This document shows, in pieces, positions 18,675 to 28,718 of a DNA stretch of 64,000 nucleotides. Below the pieces are notes generated by a model, which made no database searches, was not told the DNA's origin, and saw only the letters and a list, made by a program, of their open reading frames with translations. The stretch lies in assembly GCF_004342665.1 (NCBI RefSeq), contig NZ_SMBY01000001.1, forward strand, positions 62,001 to 126,000, in the 5' to 3' direction. The position numbers and the translations under genes are program-made. The DNA comes from Samsonia erythrinae (GTDB taxonomy: Bacteria > Pseudomonadota > Gammaproteobacteria > Enterobacterales > Enterobacteriaceae). Within the stretch, counting starts at the first letter, position 1; each line of letters opens with the position of its first letter.

Positions 18675-19748
18675 TTAAAGTTTTGTTGTAACCCTGATGA
18701 TGGCGGAACTGACGTCGCCGGTGTTCGTACCGCCCAATGATGTGCCCGCCTTTATCGCTACGATCCAGGGGCGATCATTGACGACGAAAGTCTTCTGTAC
18801 GATGGGACCCACAATCAAAAGTCGACTGCGTTTGTCGGAAACTTTATCCCCGTGTAACGTGTCGTCGTCGATTTGCGAAAACCAATATCCGGCAATGCCG
18901 TACTGCCAGTCCTGCATTCTCTGGGTAAGGGCAAAATCCAGACTGACGACGTCGGCGGTATCGTAATCTGTGTCATCGTTTTTAGTGTAATGGTGGTAAA
19001 AAAGTCTGCCGCTATATTCGGTCGCTTCGCCGAAATAGCGACCCAATAGGCTAGGCCCCGTATAAGTCAACGCGACACTCGGTACAATATCCCAAAAATT
19101 TGCGCCGACGTTGACGGTTTTATGTCTGTCGTATTCGCCTATGGGCAATTGTAACCCCATGCTGAAACGCACGGCTAAACCGTAAGGGATCGTAGGGTTG
19201 CCTGCCATTCTGGCATGGTTTGGGAACAGCTTAGCCCAGGAAAAAACGTCGGAATAGGAATCGACCATTCCGCTGGAACAGTTTTTCTTGCCATGGTTCA
19301 ACTTGAGACACAGGTCACTGTAGCCCCCCTGGATTGAACTGGAAACAGTCCCTCCCCATAATTTATTTTCGAAAACATACATTAATTGTCCGGCGGCGAT
19401 ATAGCTATGCCCCGATGCGTCGATCGTTTTGTCCCAGTCGGCGGCATACCAGCCGTCGAAGCGCGTATTAACGCCTACGCCCGTGAGATAGATACCTGAC
19501 GGCAGAGGAATTGCCTGGCCGATATCGGTTCCACCAATCGGCCCGACTGGAATCGTCGCTTCCGATGCCTGCGTCAGCGGAGACCAGCAAAAACATAACA
19601 GTATGGCGACGCTGAGAAAAAACGTACCGGCGTCTTTTTTCCGCTGTGTTCTATATGCTGACATCCTGCCTGAATCGGGGCGGTCAGTCGCTGCGGAACG
19701 TTTTTTTTCATTTATGTGTTGCTCCATTACCTCCCATACATCACTCAT
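18675..19748 (-). CDS. Outer-membrane channel of the phenol MetA-pathway type
   Basis: Protein of 357 aa. A hydrophobic export segment (FFLSVAILLCFCWSPLTQAS) ends near residue 62, after an unusually long charged N-terminus; the start at 19748 nonetheless has the best ribosome site (AGGAGA). An alternative start at 19664 would give an ordinary signal peptide. The mature part begins PVGPIGGTDIGQAIPLPSGIYL and shows alternating beta-strand patterns to the last residue, as in the 'phenol degradation MetA-pathway' family of outer-membrane proteins thought to admit hydrophobic substrates. It follows two FAD oxidoreductase genes on the same strand, consistent with uptake of their substrate. Confidence 0.65.
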   Translation of the reverse strand: MSDVWEVMEQHINEKKRSAATDRPDSGRMSAYRTQRKKDAGTFFLSVAILLCFCWSPLTQASEATIPVGPIGGTDIGQAIPLPSGIYLTGVGVNTRFDGWYAADWDKTIDASGHSYIAAGQLMYVFENKLWGGTVSSSIQGGYSDLCLKLNHGKKNCSSGMVDSYSDVFSWAKLFPNHARMAGNPTIPYGLAVRFSMGLQLPIGEYDRHKTVNVGANFWDIVPSVALTYTGPSLLGRYFGEATEYSGRLFYHHYTKNDDTDYDTADVVSLDFALTQRMQDWQYGIAGYWFSQIDDDTLHGDKVSDKRSRLLIVGPIVQKTFVVNDRPWIVAIKAGTSLGGTNTGDVSSAIIRVTTKL

Positions 19749-19877
19749 GGCGCTCTCCTGAAAATAGTGTGGTTATGTGGGGCGTTATTTAATAACGTCA
19801 TGTTTTATCGTTGTTTTTCATTGCTAATGTCTGAGAAATGCGGTCATCCCGATGAGAAGTTAGGCCGCAAGCGTTTT

Positions 19878-19906
19878 GGCGACAGAACAGGGAACGTTCT
19901 GTCGCC
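19878..19906. other. Strong stem-loop between oxidoreductase and channel genes
   Basis: Perfect 11-bp stem GGCGACAGAAC/GTTCTGTCGCC with a 7-base loop, no U-run. It lies in the 274-base gap between the FAD oxidoreductase (stop 20023) and the channel gene (start 19748) and may stabilise or separate their mRNAs. Confidence 0.55.
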
Positions 19907-20022
19907 CGAGCGTAAATATGTCTCAACCTCTCTGTTGGGCAGGGGAATCAACGAACGCCTGCCAATAAGCGTCGCTGATTCCGGTTGATTACCGAGGTGT
20001 CTGGGAAAACGGAATTGATGCC

Positions 20023-21696
20023 TTAGCCGTCACGCAGCATGTGCGCAACGGCATGTCTCGCAAACGTGATCGTTTTGCCGGAGGCAATGCCCACAACCAG
20101 TTCCGGATAGTAATTCGTGGCAAAAAAGCCGCTCGCTGCGTCACCGGTCGCGTAGAGTCCTGCGATCGCCGCGCCCTGTGTATTCAGGACCTGCATATCA
20201 CTGTTGATCAGCAGCCCATCGGTGGTGTGCATCATCCAGCCCGCATTGGTAACGCCATAGAAGGGGGGATTTTCCACGGCGACCAGATCTTTGGCCGGTT
20301 TTCCAAAGTCTTCGTCCACGCCCGCTTTAGCCATCTTGTTGTATCTTTCGACGGTGTCCTTGAACTGCGCCACGGGCAGCTTAAGTTTTTTGGCTAGCTC
20401 TTCGATTGAATTGGCTTTCTGAATGTATCCCTTCATCGCTCCTCTGGCCAAAAGTACGCGATTGATCATCTTCCCGATGCCTTCATAAGTTTTGGGTCGG
20501 GTCGGGCTGGGAAGCTGTCTGGCGCAGGCGACGACGTGAAAGCGTTTAATGGCATCCCAATAGCTGGCGTCCCAGATGACGTTGCAAACATGATTCTTTT
20601 CGTACTGCAAAGGATAAAGAATGGCGTCATAGGGAACGGATTCGTTCATGAAACGCTTGCCGTCCATGTTGACCTTCAGAAAGGGTTGGCTGCCCATGTG
20701 AAAGGCGTCCAGCGGCCCCAGCGTCGGGCCGAGGCGTCGGAAAGGCGGGCCTGCCTTGCCGCCCGGCTTCACCATGCCACGATCGAAGAGGCCGGCGGTT
20801 CCGTAAGGCGCTTTTTCTCCCCCGGCCCAGATACCGGCTTTAATGCCATCGCCGATGTTCCCTTTTTGTCCGTAATACAAGCTCGTGACGGTGGCGGCCT
20901 GAGGATTGAGCCGCGCGAACAGTTCGTGGTCATCCGAATAGCCGCCGGTACAAAGGAGTACGCCGCGGCTGGCGTGAATCCTAAGATAGCCCCCGTCTTT
21001 TTTTCTGGCGATGGCCCCAATGACCTTGTCGTCCTGCTTGATCAGTTTCACCAGCGGGGTATTGAATCTGAATTCCCCCCCCAATTTCTGGGCCTTTTTC
21101 TTCAACCACGGCTCGATGACGCCGACGCCGCCGTGGACGCGTCCCCGCGGCCCGCCCTTGAGAAGCGGAACAATGAATTTCGTGTGCACGGGAAAGATTT
21201 TGAAATTGCCGTGATAGCCGTCGCCGATATCGGTTTCCGCCACATGTTTGATGCCATATTCCGACAGCTCGTCGGCGAGAATGTCGAAAGCGGCGCCACT
21301 CTCTTCCACCCATAGCCGGATCAGTTTTTCATCGACGAAATTGGCGTTCGCGATCAATCGCCTGTCGACTTCATCATACTGAAATGGATAGCGAAGCAAC
21401 TCTTTTACCAGCGCTTCCTTATCCAATTTTGCATTGGCGCCCGCCTCCCGTTGGGCCCTGCAATCGACGGCCGCATTGTAGGTTTTGTAATAGCCGACGG
21501 TCGCGTTCTTCTCAATGACAAGGGTCTGCGCCTGTTGTCTTCCTGCGAAGATCGCCGCGGTCATACCGCCTGTTCCTGCGCCGATGATGAGTATTTCGGT
21601 ATTGACGGTTTCCGTGATAGCCGATTCTGGGATCTGCGGTTCAACGCCATACCAGGGATTATCGGAACTTTCGTGAGATTTCGGTTTGTTTTCCAT
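20023..21696 (-). CDS. FAD-dependent oxidoreductase, fumarate-reductase flavoprotein type
   Basis: Protein of 557 aa. The FAD-binding site is TEILIIGAGTGGMTAAIFAGRQ (about residues 35-56). The C-terminal part has the family signature of the fumarate reductase/succinate dehydrogenase flavoprotein fold (NAGWMMHTTDGLLINSDMQVLNTQG, then AGLYATGDAASG). There is no haem or FMN domain and no signal peptide, so it is cytoplasmic and of the soluble 'FAD-binding protein' group that includes ketosteroid dehydrogenases and reductases of aromatic acrylates. The start at 21696 (MENKPKSH) has AAGGGA; the reading frame is open further upstream but without support. The substrate is unknown; context suggests an imported hydrophobic or aromatic compound. 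Confidence 0.75.
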   Translation of the reverse strand: MENKPKSHESSDNPWYGVEPQIPESAITETVNTEILIIGAGTGGMTAAIFAGRQQAQTLVIEKNATVGYYKTYNAAVDCRAQREAGANAKLDKEALVKELLRYPFQYDEVDRRLIANANFVDEKLIRLWVEESGAAFDILADELSEYGIKHVAETDIGDGYHGNFKIFPVHTKFIVPLLKGGPRGRVHGGVGVIEPWLKKKAQKLGGEFRFNTPLVKLIKQDDKVIGAIARKKDGGYLRIHASRGVLLCTGGYSDDHELFARLNPQAATVTSLYYGQKGNIGDGIKAGIWAGGEKAPYGTAGLFDRGMVKPGGKAGPPFRRLGPTLGPLDAFHMGSQPFLKVNMDGKRFMNESVPYDAILYPLQYEKNHVCNVIWDASYWDAIKRFHVVACARQLPSPTRPKTYEGIGKMINRVLLARGAMKGYIQKANSIEELAKKLKLPVAQFKDTVERYNKMAKAGVDEDFGKPAKDLVAVENPPFYGVTNAGWMMHTTDGLLINSDMQVLNTQGAAIAGLYATGDAASGFFATNYYPELVVGIASGKTITFARHAVAHMLRDG

Positions 21697-21900
21697 GTGG
21701 TATCCCTTTCGGTCCTGAATTTTCAGAACGTTCGATAGCCGCGTTCCTGGCTGCCCTGAATACCAGACAGCAGGCGATGATGCCGCGATCTCGTCAGGCA
21801 GCCAGAGAAGATATATCGACATTGGGCCCTAAACTGCGGAAGGACAAATCATCGAAAAATGTTTTCCCAACCGCTCAATGCCGGAATGCCTTAAGACTCG

Positions 21901-23232
21901 CTACATCCTGTCTCTCTGCCCCATGACGAATTCTGCCGCTCTTCGGCCAGAATTCAGCGCGCTTTCGACTGAACCGGTATACAGATACTCGCCGGCAAGA
22001 TAGAGTCCCTTCACATCCTGATAGTGTTGCTCACGGAGTTTTCGCATAGCCGTGGCGGATCCGGCTTGCATCGTATAGATCGCGTATGGGATTTTTTCCG
22101 TATGCGCGAAGAGATAATCTTTTGGCAATGAAGGAAAGAACTTCTTGAATTCGCTAGCCGAGACCTGCGCGATTTCTTCCTGACTGGCATTCCAGTATTT
22201 GTCTCTGCCCGCCCCGTAGTAAAATAAAGAAACGCACTCTTTTCCGGGGGGCAACGCCGCGTTTCCATAGCGGGAGTTGAGCAACAGACCGCAGAAGGGG
22301 GCGCCGGTCCGGCGGGGGATCATCCCTCCCATCATGTCGTCCGATAGCACCGTATCGTAAAAGAGCATGGAGTGCATGCAGCCGCAGTAAGTGACTTTCG
22401 AGATGGCCTGTTTCTGCGCGTCACTAAGGCCGGGGATCAATCCAATGACTTTGCTGCCTTCGGTGGCGCAAATCACGGCGTCTGATTCATAAAACGTATC
22501 GTTTACCACCACGCCTGTTGCGCGACCGTTGACGACCTTAACTTCTTTCACCGGGGAGTCCGGCACTATCGAATCCCCCAGATAGTTGATCATCTGGGTG
22601 GCCAGGTCGCCGACGCCGTATTTCAGCACTTCACACGGGCCTCCTACCACGGATTTCATCAACATCACGCCGTAGGCAATACCGAACTTGTCAGGGTTGT
22701 CCTGCGCAAGGGTGGCGACAATGGGCTGGACAAAATTTTCAAGAACCTCTTCTCCAAAATATTTGCGAATATAATCCGCGAAGTTGCCGCTGTCATCGCT
22801 ATCCAGATCCGCCATCCAGTCGGCGCTTCCCTCGTAGATACCCTGTGATATGTTGGCAACCCATTCGAGTAACCTGGGCAGATTCGGCCCCATACTCTGT
22901 GCATAGGCCTCCGCTCGTGCCCGTTCGTCAGCTGAGCGGGGGTTGGTGTTTACCCAGCCGTTATCGTAATAGACTCGCATCAGATTCATGTCTACCGTCA
23001 TGAATTGATCGGCTATGTCGAGTTCTTTCGCCAGTTGATGCGCCATTTTGTAGGACGGAACGAAGAGTTGGGTGGCGATATTGATTGAGAATCCGTTCTT
23101 TTGGTACATCTTCAACCGCCCGCCCGGTCTCTTATCCTGATCGAACAGCGTGACATCATAACCGTGTCTTTTTAGCGTATAGGCGGCAGTCAGCCCTGAA
23201 GATCCGCCCCCGACAACAATGATCTTTTTCAT
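21901..23232 (-). CDS. FAD/NAD(P)-binding oxidoreductase, phytoene-dehydrogenase/amine-oxidase type
   Basis: Protein of 443 aa. The N-terminus MKKIIVVGGGSSGLTAAYTLKRHGYDVTLFDQDKRPGGRL is the classic FAD dinucleotide-binding motif followed by the second GG motif of the protoporphyrinogen oxidase/phytoene desaturase/amine oxidase superfamily. The C-terminal GLYLAGEYLYTGSVESALNSGRRAAE completes the FAD site. The start at 23232 has AAGGAG; about 26 codons upstream remain open but are AT-rich and lack support. It is first in the run of two flavoproteins and the channel gene. The reaction cannot be read; dehydrogenation or amine oxidation are both possible. Confidence 0.75.
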   Translation of the reverse strand: MKKIIVVGGGSSGLTAAYTLKRHGYDVTLFDQDKRPGGRLKMYQKNGFSINIATQLFVPSYKMAHQLAKELDIADQFMTVDMNLMRVYYDNGWVNTNPRSADERARAEAYAQSMGPNLPRLLEWVANISQGIYEGSADWMADLDSDDSGNFADYIRKYFGEEVLENFVQPIVATLAQDNPDKFGIAYGVMLMKSVVGGPCEVLKYGVGDLATQMINYLGDSIVPDSPVKEVKVVNGRATGVVVNDTFYESDAVICATEGSKVIGLIPGLSDAQKQAISKVTYCGCMHSMLFYDTVLSDDMMGGMIPRRTGAPFCGLLLNSRYGNAALPPGKECVSLFYYGAGRDKYWNASQEEIAQVSASEFKKFFPSLPKDYLFAHTEKIPYAIYTMQAGSATAMRKLREQHYQDVKGLYLAGEYLYTGSVESALNSGRRAAEFVMGQRDRM

Positions 23233-23576
23233 GTTGCCACTCCTTTTATTTTGAATGATGAGCCGTGGATTTTTACTTTTCGCCTGTACATCCTGTTTGG
23301 CGAAATTCATAAAGTCATGGTAGCCGGAGCGCCAGCGTGAAGAGAAATTCTATTTATTTCATCGATTAATTGATTTTATTTATTAATCTGAAAAGTTACC
23401 GTTCCGTCAGACTAAATAACCGAGGTAAACGATTCTTCTGAATTGAAGGAGGGTTATTTGGAGAGAATATGAGAAATGATTTTCAGTAAAACAAGAATAT
23501 TCATAGCAAGATCAGAGAAGAAGAAATAATCATGGCGCCGCTTTATCCTCGACGGACGGCGCCATGACGTTATTTA
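23233..23576. other. AT-rich intergenic region with terminator hairpin
   Basis: No gene seen. An 11-bp stem TCATGGCGCCG/CGGCGCCATGA (23530-23567) lies just past the rhamnosidase stop and is followed on the minus strand by TTATTTCTTC, so it probably ends that operon. The region nearer 23233 should hold the promoter of the flavoprotein genes. Confidence 0.5.
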
Positions 23577-26255
23577 TTATTCGACAGTTATTCCCTTTTG
23601 CCGGCCAAGCGAGAAATGGTATTCCCCCGACCCCAATGCGATACCGGGCGCGCCGCCTACATCTTCCAACGATCGGATTTTCCGGTCCGACTCATCCACA
23701 AGGACGCTCCATTGAGCATCTGCTAGCCGCAATACGGCTCTGGCGTTGGCCGGGACGGTCAGCCAGAGCCGGGCGTGTTCTTCATGCCGTTCCCAACGGA
23801 TGGCGATGATGCCGCGGACCGACCGGTAAGACGCGGCGGCGGAAGTGAAACTGCCGCCAGACAGATCCGGGCGGAAAATGATATCCCCACAGGCTACGCT
23901 GTCCGGCGCGAAATCGATGCCGGCCACAAAGCGGTAGAACCATTCGCCAATCGCGCCGTAGGCATAGTGATTGAACGAATTCATGTTTTCACTCCAGAAA
24001 CTGCCGTCGGGCTTGATGCCGTCCCAGTGCTCCCATACGGTCGTTGCCCCCTGAGACACGGAGAACAGCCAGGACGGATAGCTTTCCTGACACGCCAGCT
24101 TTACCGCCGTGTCATGGTATCCATTCTCGGAAAGCGCAACGCACAGCCAGGGCGTCCCCAGAAAACCTGTGGTAAGGTGATAATCCTGTTCGACCACGAG
24201 CTGATTAAGGCGGGCGGCGACGTTGACGCGATCTGCGCCCTCAAGCAGGCCGAAAGCCAGGGGCAGAATGTGCGCAGTCTGCGTGTCGGCGATCATCTCG
24301 CCTTCCCGCATAAACGTGCGGCGGAAGGCAGCGACGATATTTTCATGCCACAGACGGTACTTACGCTCGTCGGAACGCAGGTTCAGCGCCGCCGCCGCAT
24401 CCCGCACGATGCGGGTCGACAGGGCGTAGAACGCCGTCGCAACCAGATAAACCGGCGTGGCGCCGAAATAGCTGTCCGGCTCTGCGTCCAGCGCCAGCCA
24501 GTCGCCAAACTGGAAATCCGTATTCCATAGCCAGGGGTCGTCTCCCCGGCTATGGATGTAGTTTACCCAGGCTTTCATGCTTGAATACTGCTCCGCCAGC
24601 AGTTGGCGATCGCCGTAGAATTGGTAAACGGTCCATGGGCAGATAACGGCGGCGTCTCCCCAGCCGGACGAGGTGTAGGTTTCATCACCCCAGATTTTGG
24701 ATATGTAGTCGAGCAGTACGTTGGGAACGACGACGGGCACGCTGCCGTTGGGTTTCTGGTCGGCGGCGACGCTAAGTAGCCATTTACGGAAGAAACGACG
24801 GACATCGTAGTTGTATGCGGCGGTTCGAATGAAGATCTGCGCATCTCCCGTCCATCCCAGACGTTCATCACGTTGCGGGCAATCGGTAGGAACATCCACG
24901 AAATTGCCGCGTTGCCCCCATACGATATTGTCAAACAGACGATTGATGGCGGGATTGGAGCAGGAAAACTCCCCGGTACGCATCATATCGGTGTGGAGTA
25001 CCTCGCCGCATATCGCCCCGGAAAGCGATTCATCGTTCAGATGCGATAGCCCTGTTATTTCCACATAGCGAAACCCCTGGAACGAGAAGTACGGGGCATA
25101 TTCCGCGCTGCCGCCGCGCGCGGTGTAAGTCACCGTCTGTCGCGCGTTGCGCAGGTTATCCGTATAGAGCTTGCCTGAGGTGTCCAGCACTTCGGCATGC
25201 CGCAGCGTTATCGTCTGGCCTTCCTCCAGTTCGGCCCGGAGCCGGATGCGTCCCACCATGTTCTGACCCATGTCGACAATAACGCCGTCGTCTGTTCTGA
25301 TGAACGCCACCGGCGTCAGCGTTTGCGTGACCCGGACGGGTTCGCTGATTTGCGGCACCAGACGGTAGCGTTGCTTGCCCATCACCGTCACGGGTTGCCA
25401 TTCCGCCGCGGAATGCGCGCTGCACCAGCAAGGATCTTCCCGCCGGGCATCATACGTTTCGCCCGCATAGAAACCGCTGTCGAGAATGGGGCCGTTACAG
25501 CAGCGCCACTCGCCGTCCGTCACGATGAGGCATTCTTCGCCGTCTTCGAACAGCAGATGCAACTGCGCCAGTAGCGCTTTGCGGCGACCGTAGAGTTCCC
25601 GTTTTTTCAGCCACGTCAGTTCGCCCTTGAACCAACCTTCGCCCAGCATCGCGCCCAGCGCGTTGTCGCCGGGGACAAGCAGGGAAGTCACATCGGCGGA
25701 CTGGAACTGGATGTGGTCGTCATAGCTCGTCCAGCCGGGGCTGAAGAGATCGTCGCCGACCGGCGATCCGTTCAGGTAAAGCCGATAGACGCCTAACGCG
25801 GAGCTATAGAGTCTGGCCGACGCCACCTTTTTGCCGGCGGTAAACAGGCGGCGCAACAGATAGACGCTTTCCGCGGGTTCGTCGTCCCTGTCGGGCGTGA
25901 TCCAGTCGGCTTTCCACTCATGCGCATGCTGTAACGCCGTTTCAAACCAACCGGCGGGGCTCCAGGCGCTCTCCTGCTGCGCATCGTCGATGACGCGTAC
26001 CCGAAAGTAGTAGCGCGTTCGGGAAAGGGGAATAAACGCGGAGAGCGGGACGTTCACGGACTGATCCGACAAGACCCAGCCGCTGTCGAATTGAAGTTCG
26101 TCGAATGCCGTATCCAACGCCAGTTGCAGACGATACTGCCGCTGAACGACGTTTCTCCTTTCTGATGCCAACAGCCATGAAAACAGTAGGTTTTCTCTGG
26201 CGACGCCCAGCAGACTGTCGGCGCCGAAACAGGTGATTTGCGTTACCTGGGTCAT
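23577..26255 (-). CDS. Alpha-L-rhamnosidase, glycoside hydrolase family 78
   Basis: Protein of 892 aa with the GH78 layout: N-terminal beta domains (about residues 1-330, including SARLYSSALGVYRLYLNGSPVG and GWTSYDDHIQF), then the (alpha/alpha)6 catalytic barrel containing VDVPTDCPQRDERLGWTGDAQIF, the family hallmark with acidic residues, and a C-terminal beta domain. It releases terminal L-rhamnose from plant glycosides or rhamnogalacturonan fragments. There is no signal peptide, so it acts on imported oligosaccharides or glycosides in the cytoplasm. A GPH transporter gene ends 21 bases upstream in the same direction, and a RhaS-like activator is divergent, which together make a rhamnoside-use operon. 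GGAG precedes the start. Confidence 0.88.
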   Translation of the reverse strand: MTQVTQITCFGADSLLGVARENLLFSWLLASERRNVVQRQYRLQLALDTAFDELQFDSGWVLSDQSVNVPLSAFIPLSRTRYYFRVRVIDDAQQESAWSPAGWFETALQHAHEWKADWITPDRDDEPAESVYLLRRLFTAGKKVASARLYSSALGVYRLYLNGSPVGDDLFSPGWTSYDDHIQFQSADVTSLLVPGDNALGAMLGEGWFKGELTWLKKRELYGRRKALLAQLHLLFEDGEECLIVTDGEWRCCNGPILDSGFYAGETYDARREDPCWCSAHSAAEWQPVTVMGKQRYRLVPQISEPVRVTQTLTPVAFIRTDDGVIVDMGQNMVGRIRLRAELEEGQTITLRHAEVLDTSGKLYTDNLRNARQTVTYTARGGSAEYAPYFSFQGFRYVEITGLSHLNDESLSGAICGEVLHTDMMRTGEFSCSNPAINRLFDNIVWGQRGNFVDVPTDCPQRDERLGWTGDAQIFIRTAAYNYDVRRFFRKWLLSVAADQKPNGSVPVVVPNVLLDYISKIWGDETYTSSGWGDAAVICPWTVYQFYGDRQLLAEQYSSMKAWVNYIHSRGDDPWLWNTDFQFGDWLALDAEPDSYFGATPVYLVATAFYALSTRIVRDAAAALNLRSDERKYRLWHENIVAAFRRTFMREGEMIADTQTAHILPLAFGLLEGADRVNVAARLNQLVVEQDYHLTTGFLGTPWLCVALSENGYHDTAVKLACQESYPSWLFSVSQGATTVWEHWDGIKPDGSFWSENMNSFNHYAYGAIGEWFYRFVAGIDFAPDSVACGDIIFRPDLSGGSFTSAAASYRSVRGIIAIRWERHEEHARLWLTVPANARAVLRLADAQWSVLVDESDRKIRSLEDVGGAPGIALGSGEYHFSLGRQKGITVE

Positions 26256-26276
26256 TACGTAACTCCATTTAGTGCA

Positions 26277-27617
26277 TTAACGGGGTGATGAGGCGTCCGG
26301 CATTTCGTCGCCGCAGGGCGAAATTTTGCCATTCCCTGCCGGATACAGGCGGAAGGCGAATAGCACCATGAAACAGAACAGCGCCGGCCCCAGACAGCGT
26401 ATGAAATTGATGGCGGCGAGCGAACTATCGCTCTGTACCGGCTGGTTGGGAACATAGCCGCTGAGTTGCAGGATGAATCCCGCCAGAGCGCCGGAGAGCG
26501 CAAAACCGGTCTGCATCGAGAGAGCATTGAGGGAAAACAGCATGCCGTCATTACGCTGACCGCTGACCGCTTCGATACGGTCCGAGGTTTCGGCCATCAT
26601 ACCGGTGATGGCAACCAGCAGGATGCCGATACCCAGCGCAAACAAGGCAGCCAGCGCAAAATAGACGATGGGATACGCGATTGGCGCGAAAATCATGCAC
26701 AGGCTGATGCCGCCCATTATCGCAAAGGTAGCGAACGCGCTGCGGCAATTGCCGAGACGGGCGATCGCCAGCGGTGCAATCAACGCGCCGATGACTTTGC
26801 AGCTATAGCTCATAAAAATATAAATAGGGATGGCGTCCGGCAGGCGCAGATAATATTTCATGTAATAAATGCCGACGGCATTCTGCAAACCGACGCCCAA
26901 TCCGAACGTCGTCATGGCCAGCACCACGCAACCGACGGCTGGATTGCGGAACACCTGACGAATGGCCTTAGCGAATGGCGGACTCTCGACCGCCGTCGTG
27001 CGATGGATTTCGCGCGTATTGAAGAACAGCATCCATGAGAACAGGATGCTGAGGATGCCGACAACTACCCCCAGCCATAGCCAGCCATGCGCATCGTTGC
27101 CGCCGCCGAAAAAGATGACGAGGGGGATGACCACGGGAGCGAACACCATGCCGGCCAGATTGGAAAAGGCACGGCTCAAGGCAATCAGTTGACTGCGCTC
27201 CTCTCCGTCCCGGGTCAGGTTGGGCACTAACCCCCAGATGGCGACATCAATGCAGGTGAAACAAAGCCCGGCGATATTGAATGTGATGAGCGCATAGATA
27301 AATTTCATCCCGACGGACAGGTCGGGCGTCCAGAACGTCAATATAGTGAAAATACAGAAAGGGATCGGCACGACGAAGAGATAGGGGCGGAAACGGCCCC
27401 AGCGGGTCGAGGTGCGATCCATCAATGAACCTAATACCGGGTTGGACAGCGCGTCGATCAAGCGAGTGATCATGAGCACCATGCCAGCCAGAGAGGCGGA
27501 CAGTCCGAAAACGTCGGTATAGAAAACCATCAGGTAGGAGGTGATGACCACGCTGAAAATGTCTTTGCTGAACGCGCCGACGCCAAAACACCCTTTCTCT
27601 CTTATTGTTAGCTTCAT
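26277..27617 (-). CDS. GPH family glycoside/oligosaccharide:cation symporter
   Basis: Inner-membrane protein of 446 aa with about twelve membrane segments. LIDALSNPVLGSLMDRTSTRWGRFRPYL is the conserved loop of the glycoside-pentoside-hexuronide (GPH) family, which includes MelB, YicJ and the rhamnogalacturonide transporter RhiT. It lies directly upstream of the alpha-L-rhamnosidase in one operon, so a rhamnose-containing glycoside or oligosaccharide is the likely substrate. The operon promoter should lie in the 225-base gap to the divergent AraC-type gene. Confidence 0.82.
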   Translation of the reverse strand: MKLTIREKGCFGVGAFSKDIFSVVITSYLMVFYTDVFGLSASLAGMVLMITRLIDALSNPVLGSLMDRTSTRWGRFRPYLFVVPIPFCIFTILTFWTPDLSVGMKFIYALITFNIAGLCFTCIDVAIWGLVPNLTRDGEERSQLIALSRAFSNLAGMVFAPVVIPLVIFFGGGNDAHGWLWLGVVVGILSILFSWMLFFNTREIHRTTAVESPPFAKAIRQVFRNPAVGCVVLAMTTFGLGVGLQNAVGIYYMKYYLRLPDAIPIYIFMSYSCKVIGALIAPLAIARLGNCRSAFATFAIMGGISLCMIFAPIAYPIVYFALAALFALGIGILLVAITGMMAETSDRIEAVSGQRNDGMLFSLNALSMQTGFALSGALAGFILQLSGYVPNQPVQSDSSLAAINFIRCLGPALFCFMVLFAFRLYPAGNGKISPCGDEMPDASSPR

Positions 27618-27843
27618 GATGATGTGCTCTTTCTTCGTTGCAGGGTAGGGTTTGCGATATTGTCGTATCTGTTTTAACTGCGGCCATAAAACTTTACATT
27701 ATTCTGGCTGCCAGGATTCGGCATGCCGTGGCGGTTTGAGCATAAAGCGTCAGCTCGGTATCACAATTCGGGACTTTACTGGCGACCGGCGCATTTCCTT
27801 GTGTATAAGATAGGCGGACGCGTGTTTACAGGCGGATAAGGCG

Positions 27844-28674
27844 ATGAAAAAGATTCTGCTCGATAAATATTTTGTTTTTCAGGAACAGCCCGTTGCCATT
27901 CATCGCACGATGCCCGAAGTGAATGATATCGAACACGACCATGAATTCGAGGAGTTAGTGATTGTTGACAAAGGCAGCGGCACCCATATTCTGAACGGGG
28001 AACCTATTTCCATACAAATGGGCGATGTTTTTTATGTAAATCGGTACGATTACCATTATTACGAGAATCTTGGGTCGCTTTGCCTCACGAATATTCTGTT
28101 CAGGGATGACGTAAAATTTAACTATATTCCTTCCCAGAAAGAAATTTTGAAAGATATATTCGGAAGCGGAGAATATTTAACTTATTCGCTGAACATCAGG
28201 CATCGCGCGCCTTTTTTTAATTTGATCGCACAGATTAATGCGCTATTGCCCGAGTCGGGCGCGTCCGTTACCGCCAGACGTGAAGGGCTGCTGTTACAGT
28301 TATTTTCGTTATTGAATTCCAGTAAACAACCGGTCGTGGCGCATCGCATATCCACCAATATCGAACGGCTGCTTGAACAACTGCGCGCGGAGCACTGCTC
28401 GCCGGTGGATTGGCGCGAACTTTGCCGGCGGCACGGACTGTCGGAAAGAACGCTCTACCGGGCGGTTCGCCGGATCACCGGTTATTCTCCCGAGAATTAC
28501 CTGATGCGGCTACGGCTTAGAACGGCCAAGCATTTGCTTCTTTTCAGCGAGACGTCGATTTCGGATATTGCATTGCAAAGCGGGTTTAAAAATCTGTCCC
28601 ATTTCTCGCAAAGTTACAAAAGGTTTTATAATCTGACGCCGCGGGAAGAGCGACTGAAGGCATCAAATGAATAA
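27844..28674 (+). CDS. AraC-type regulator, RhaS/RhaR-like
   Basis: Protein of 276 aa. The N-terminal cupin part (HDHEFEELVIVDKGSGTHILNGEPISIQMGDVFYVN) is like RhaS/RhaR, which bind L-rhamnose. The C-terminal AraC domain carries two helix-turn-helix units: WRELCRRHGLSERTLYRAVRRITGYSPENYLMRLRL and SISDIALQSGFKNLSHFSQSYKRFYNLTPRE. It is divergent from the GPH transporter/rhamnosidase operon, the usual place for its activator. L-rhamnose or a rhamnoside is the probable effector. Confidence 0.82.
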   Translation: MKKILLDKYFVFQEQPVAIHRTMPEVNDIEHDHEFEELVIVDKGSGTHILNGEPISIQMGDVFYVNRYDYHYYENLGSLCLTNILFRDDVKFNYIPSQKEILKDIFGSGEYLTYSLNIRHRAPFFNLIAQINALLPESGASVTARREGLLLQLFSLLNSSKQPVVAHRISTNIERLLEQLRAEHCSPVDWRELCRRHGLSERTLYRAVRRITGYSPENYLMRLRLRTAKHLLLFSETSISDIALQSGFKNLSHFSQSYKRFYNLTPREERLKASNE

Positions 28675-28718
28675 AATAAGCGGGAAAATTGCCGCCGTGG
28701 TGAACGGCGGCGAAAACA

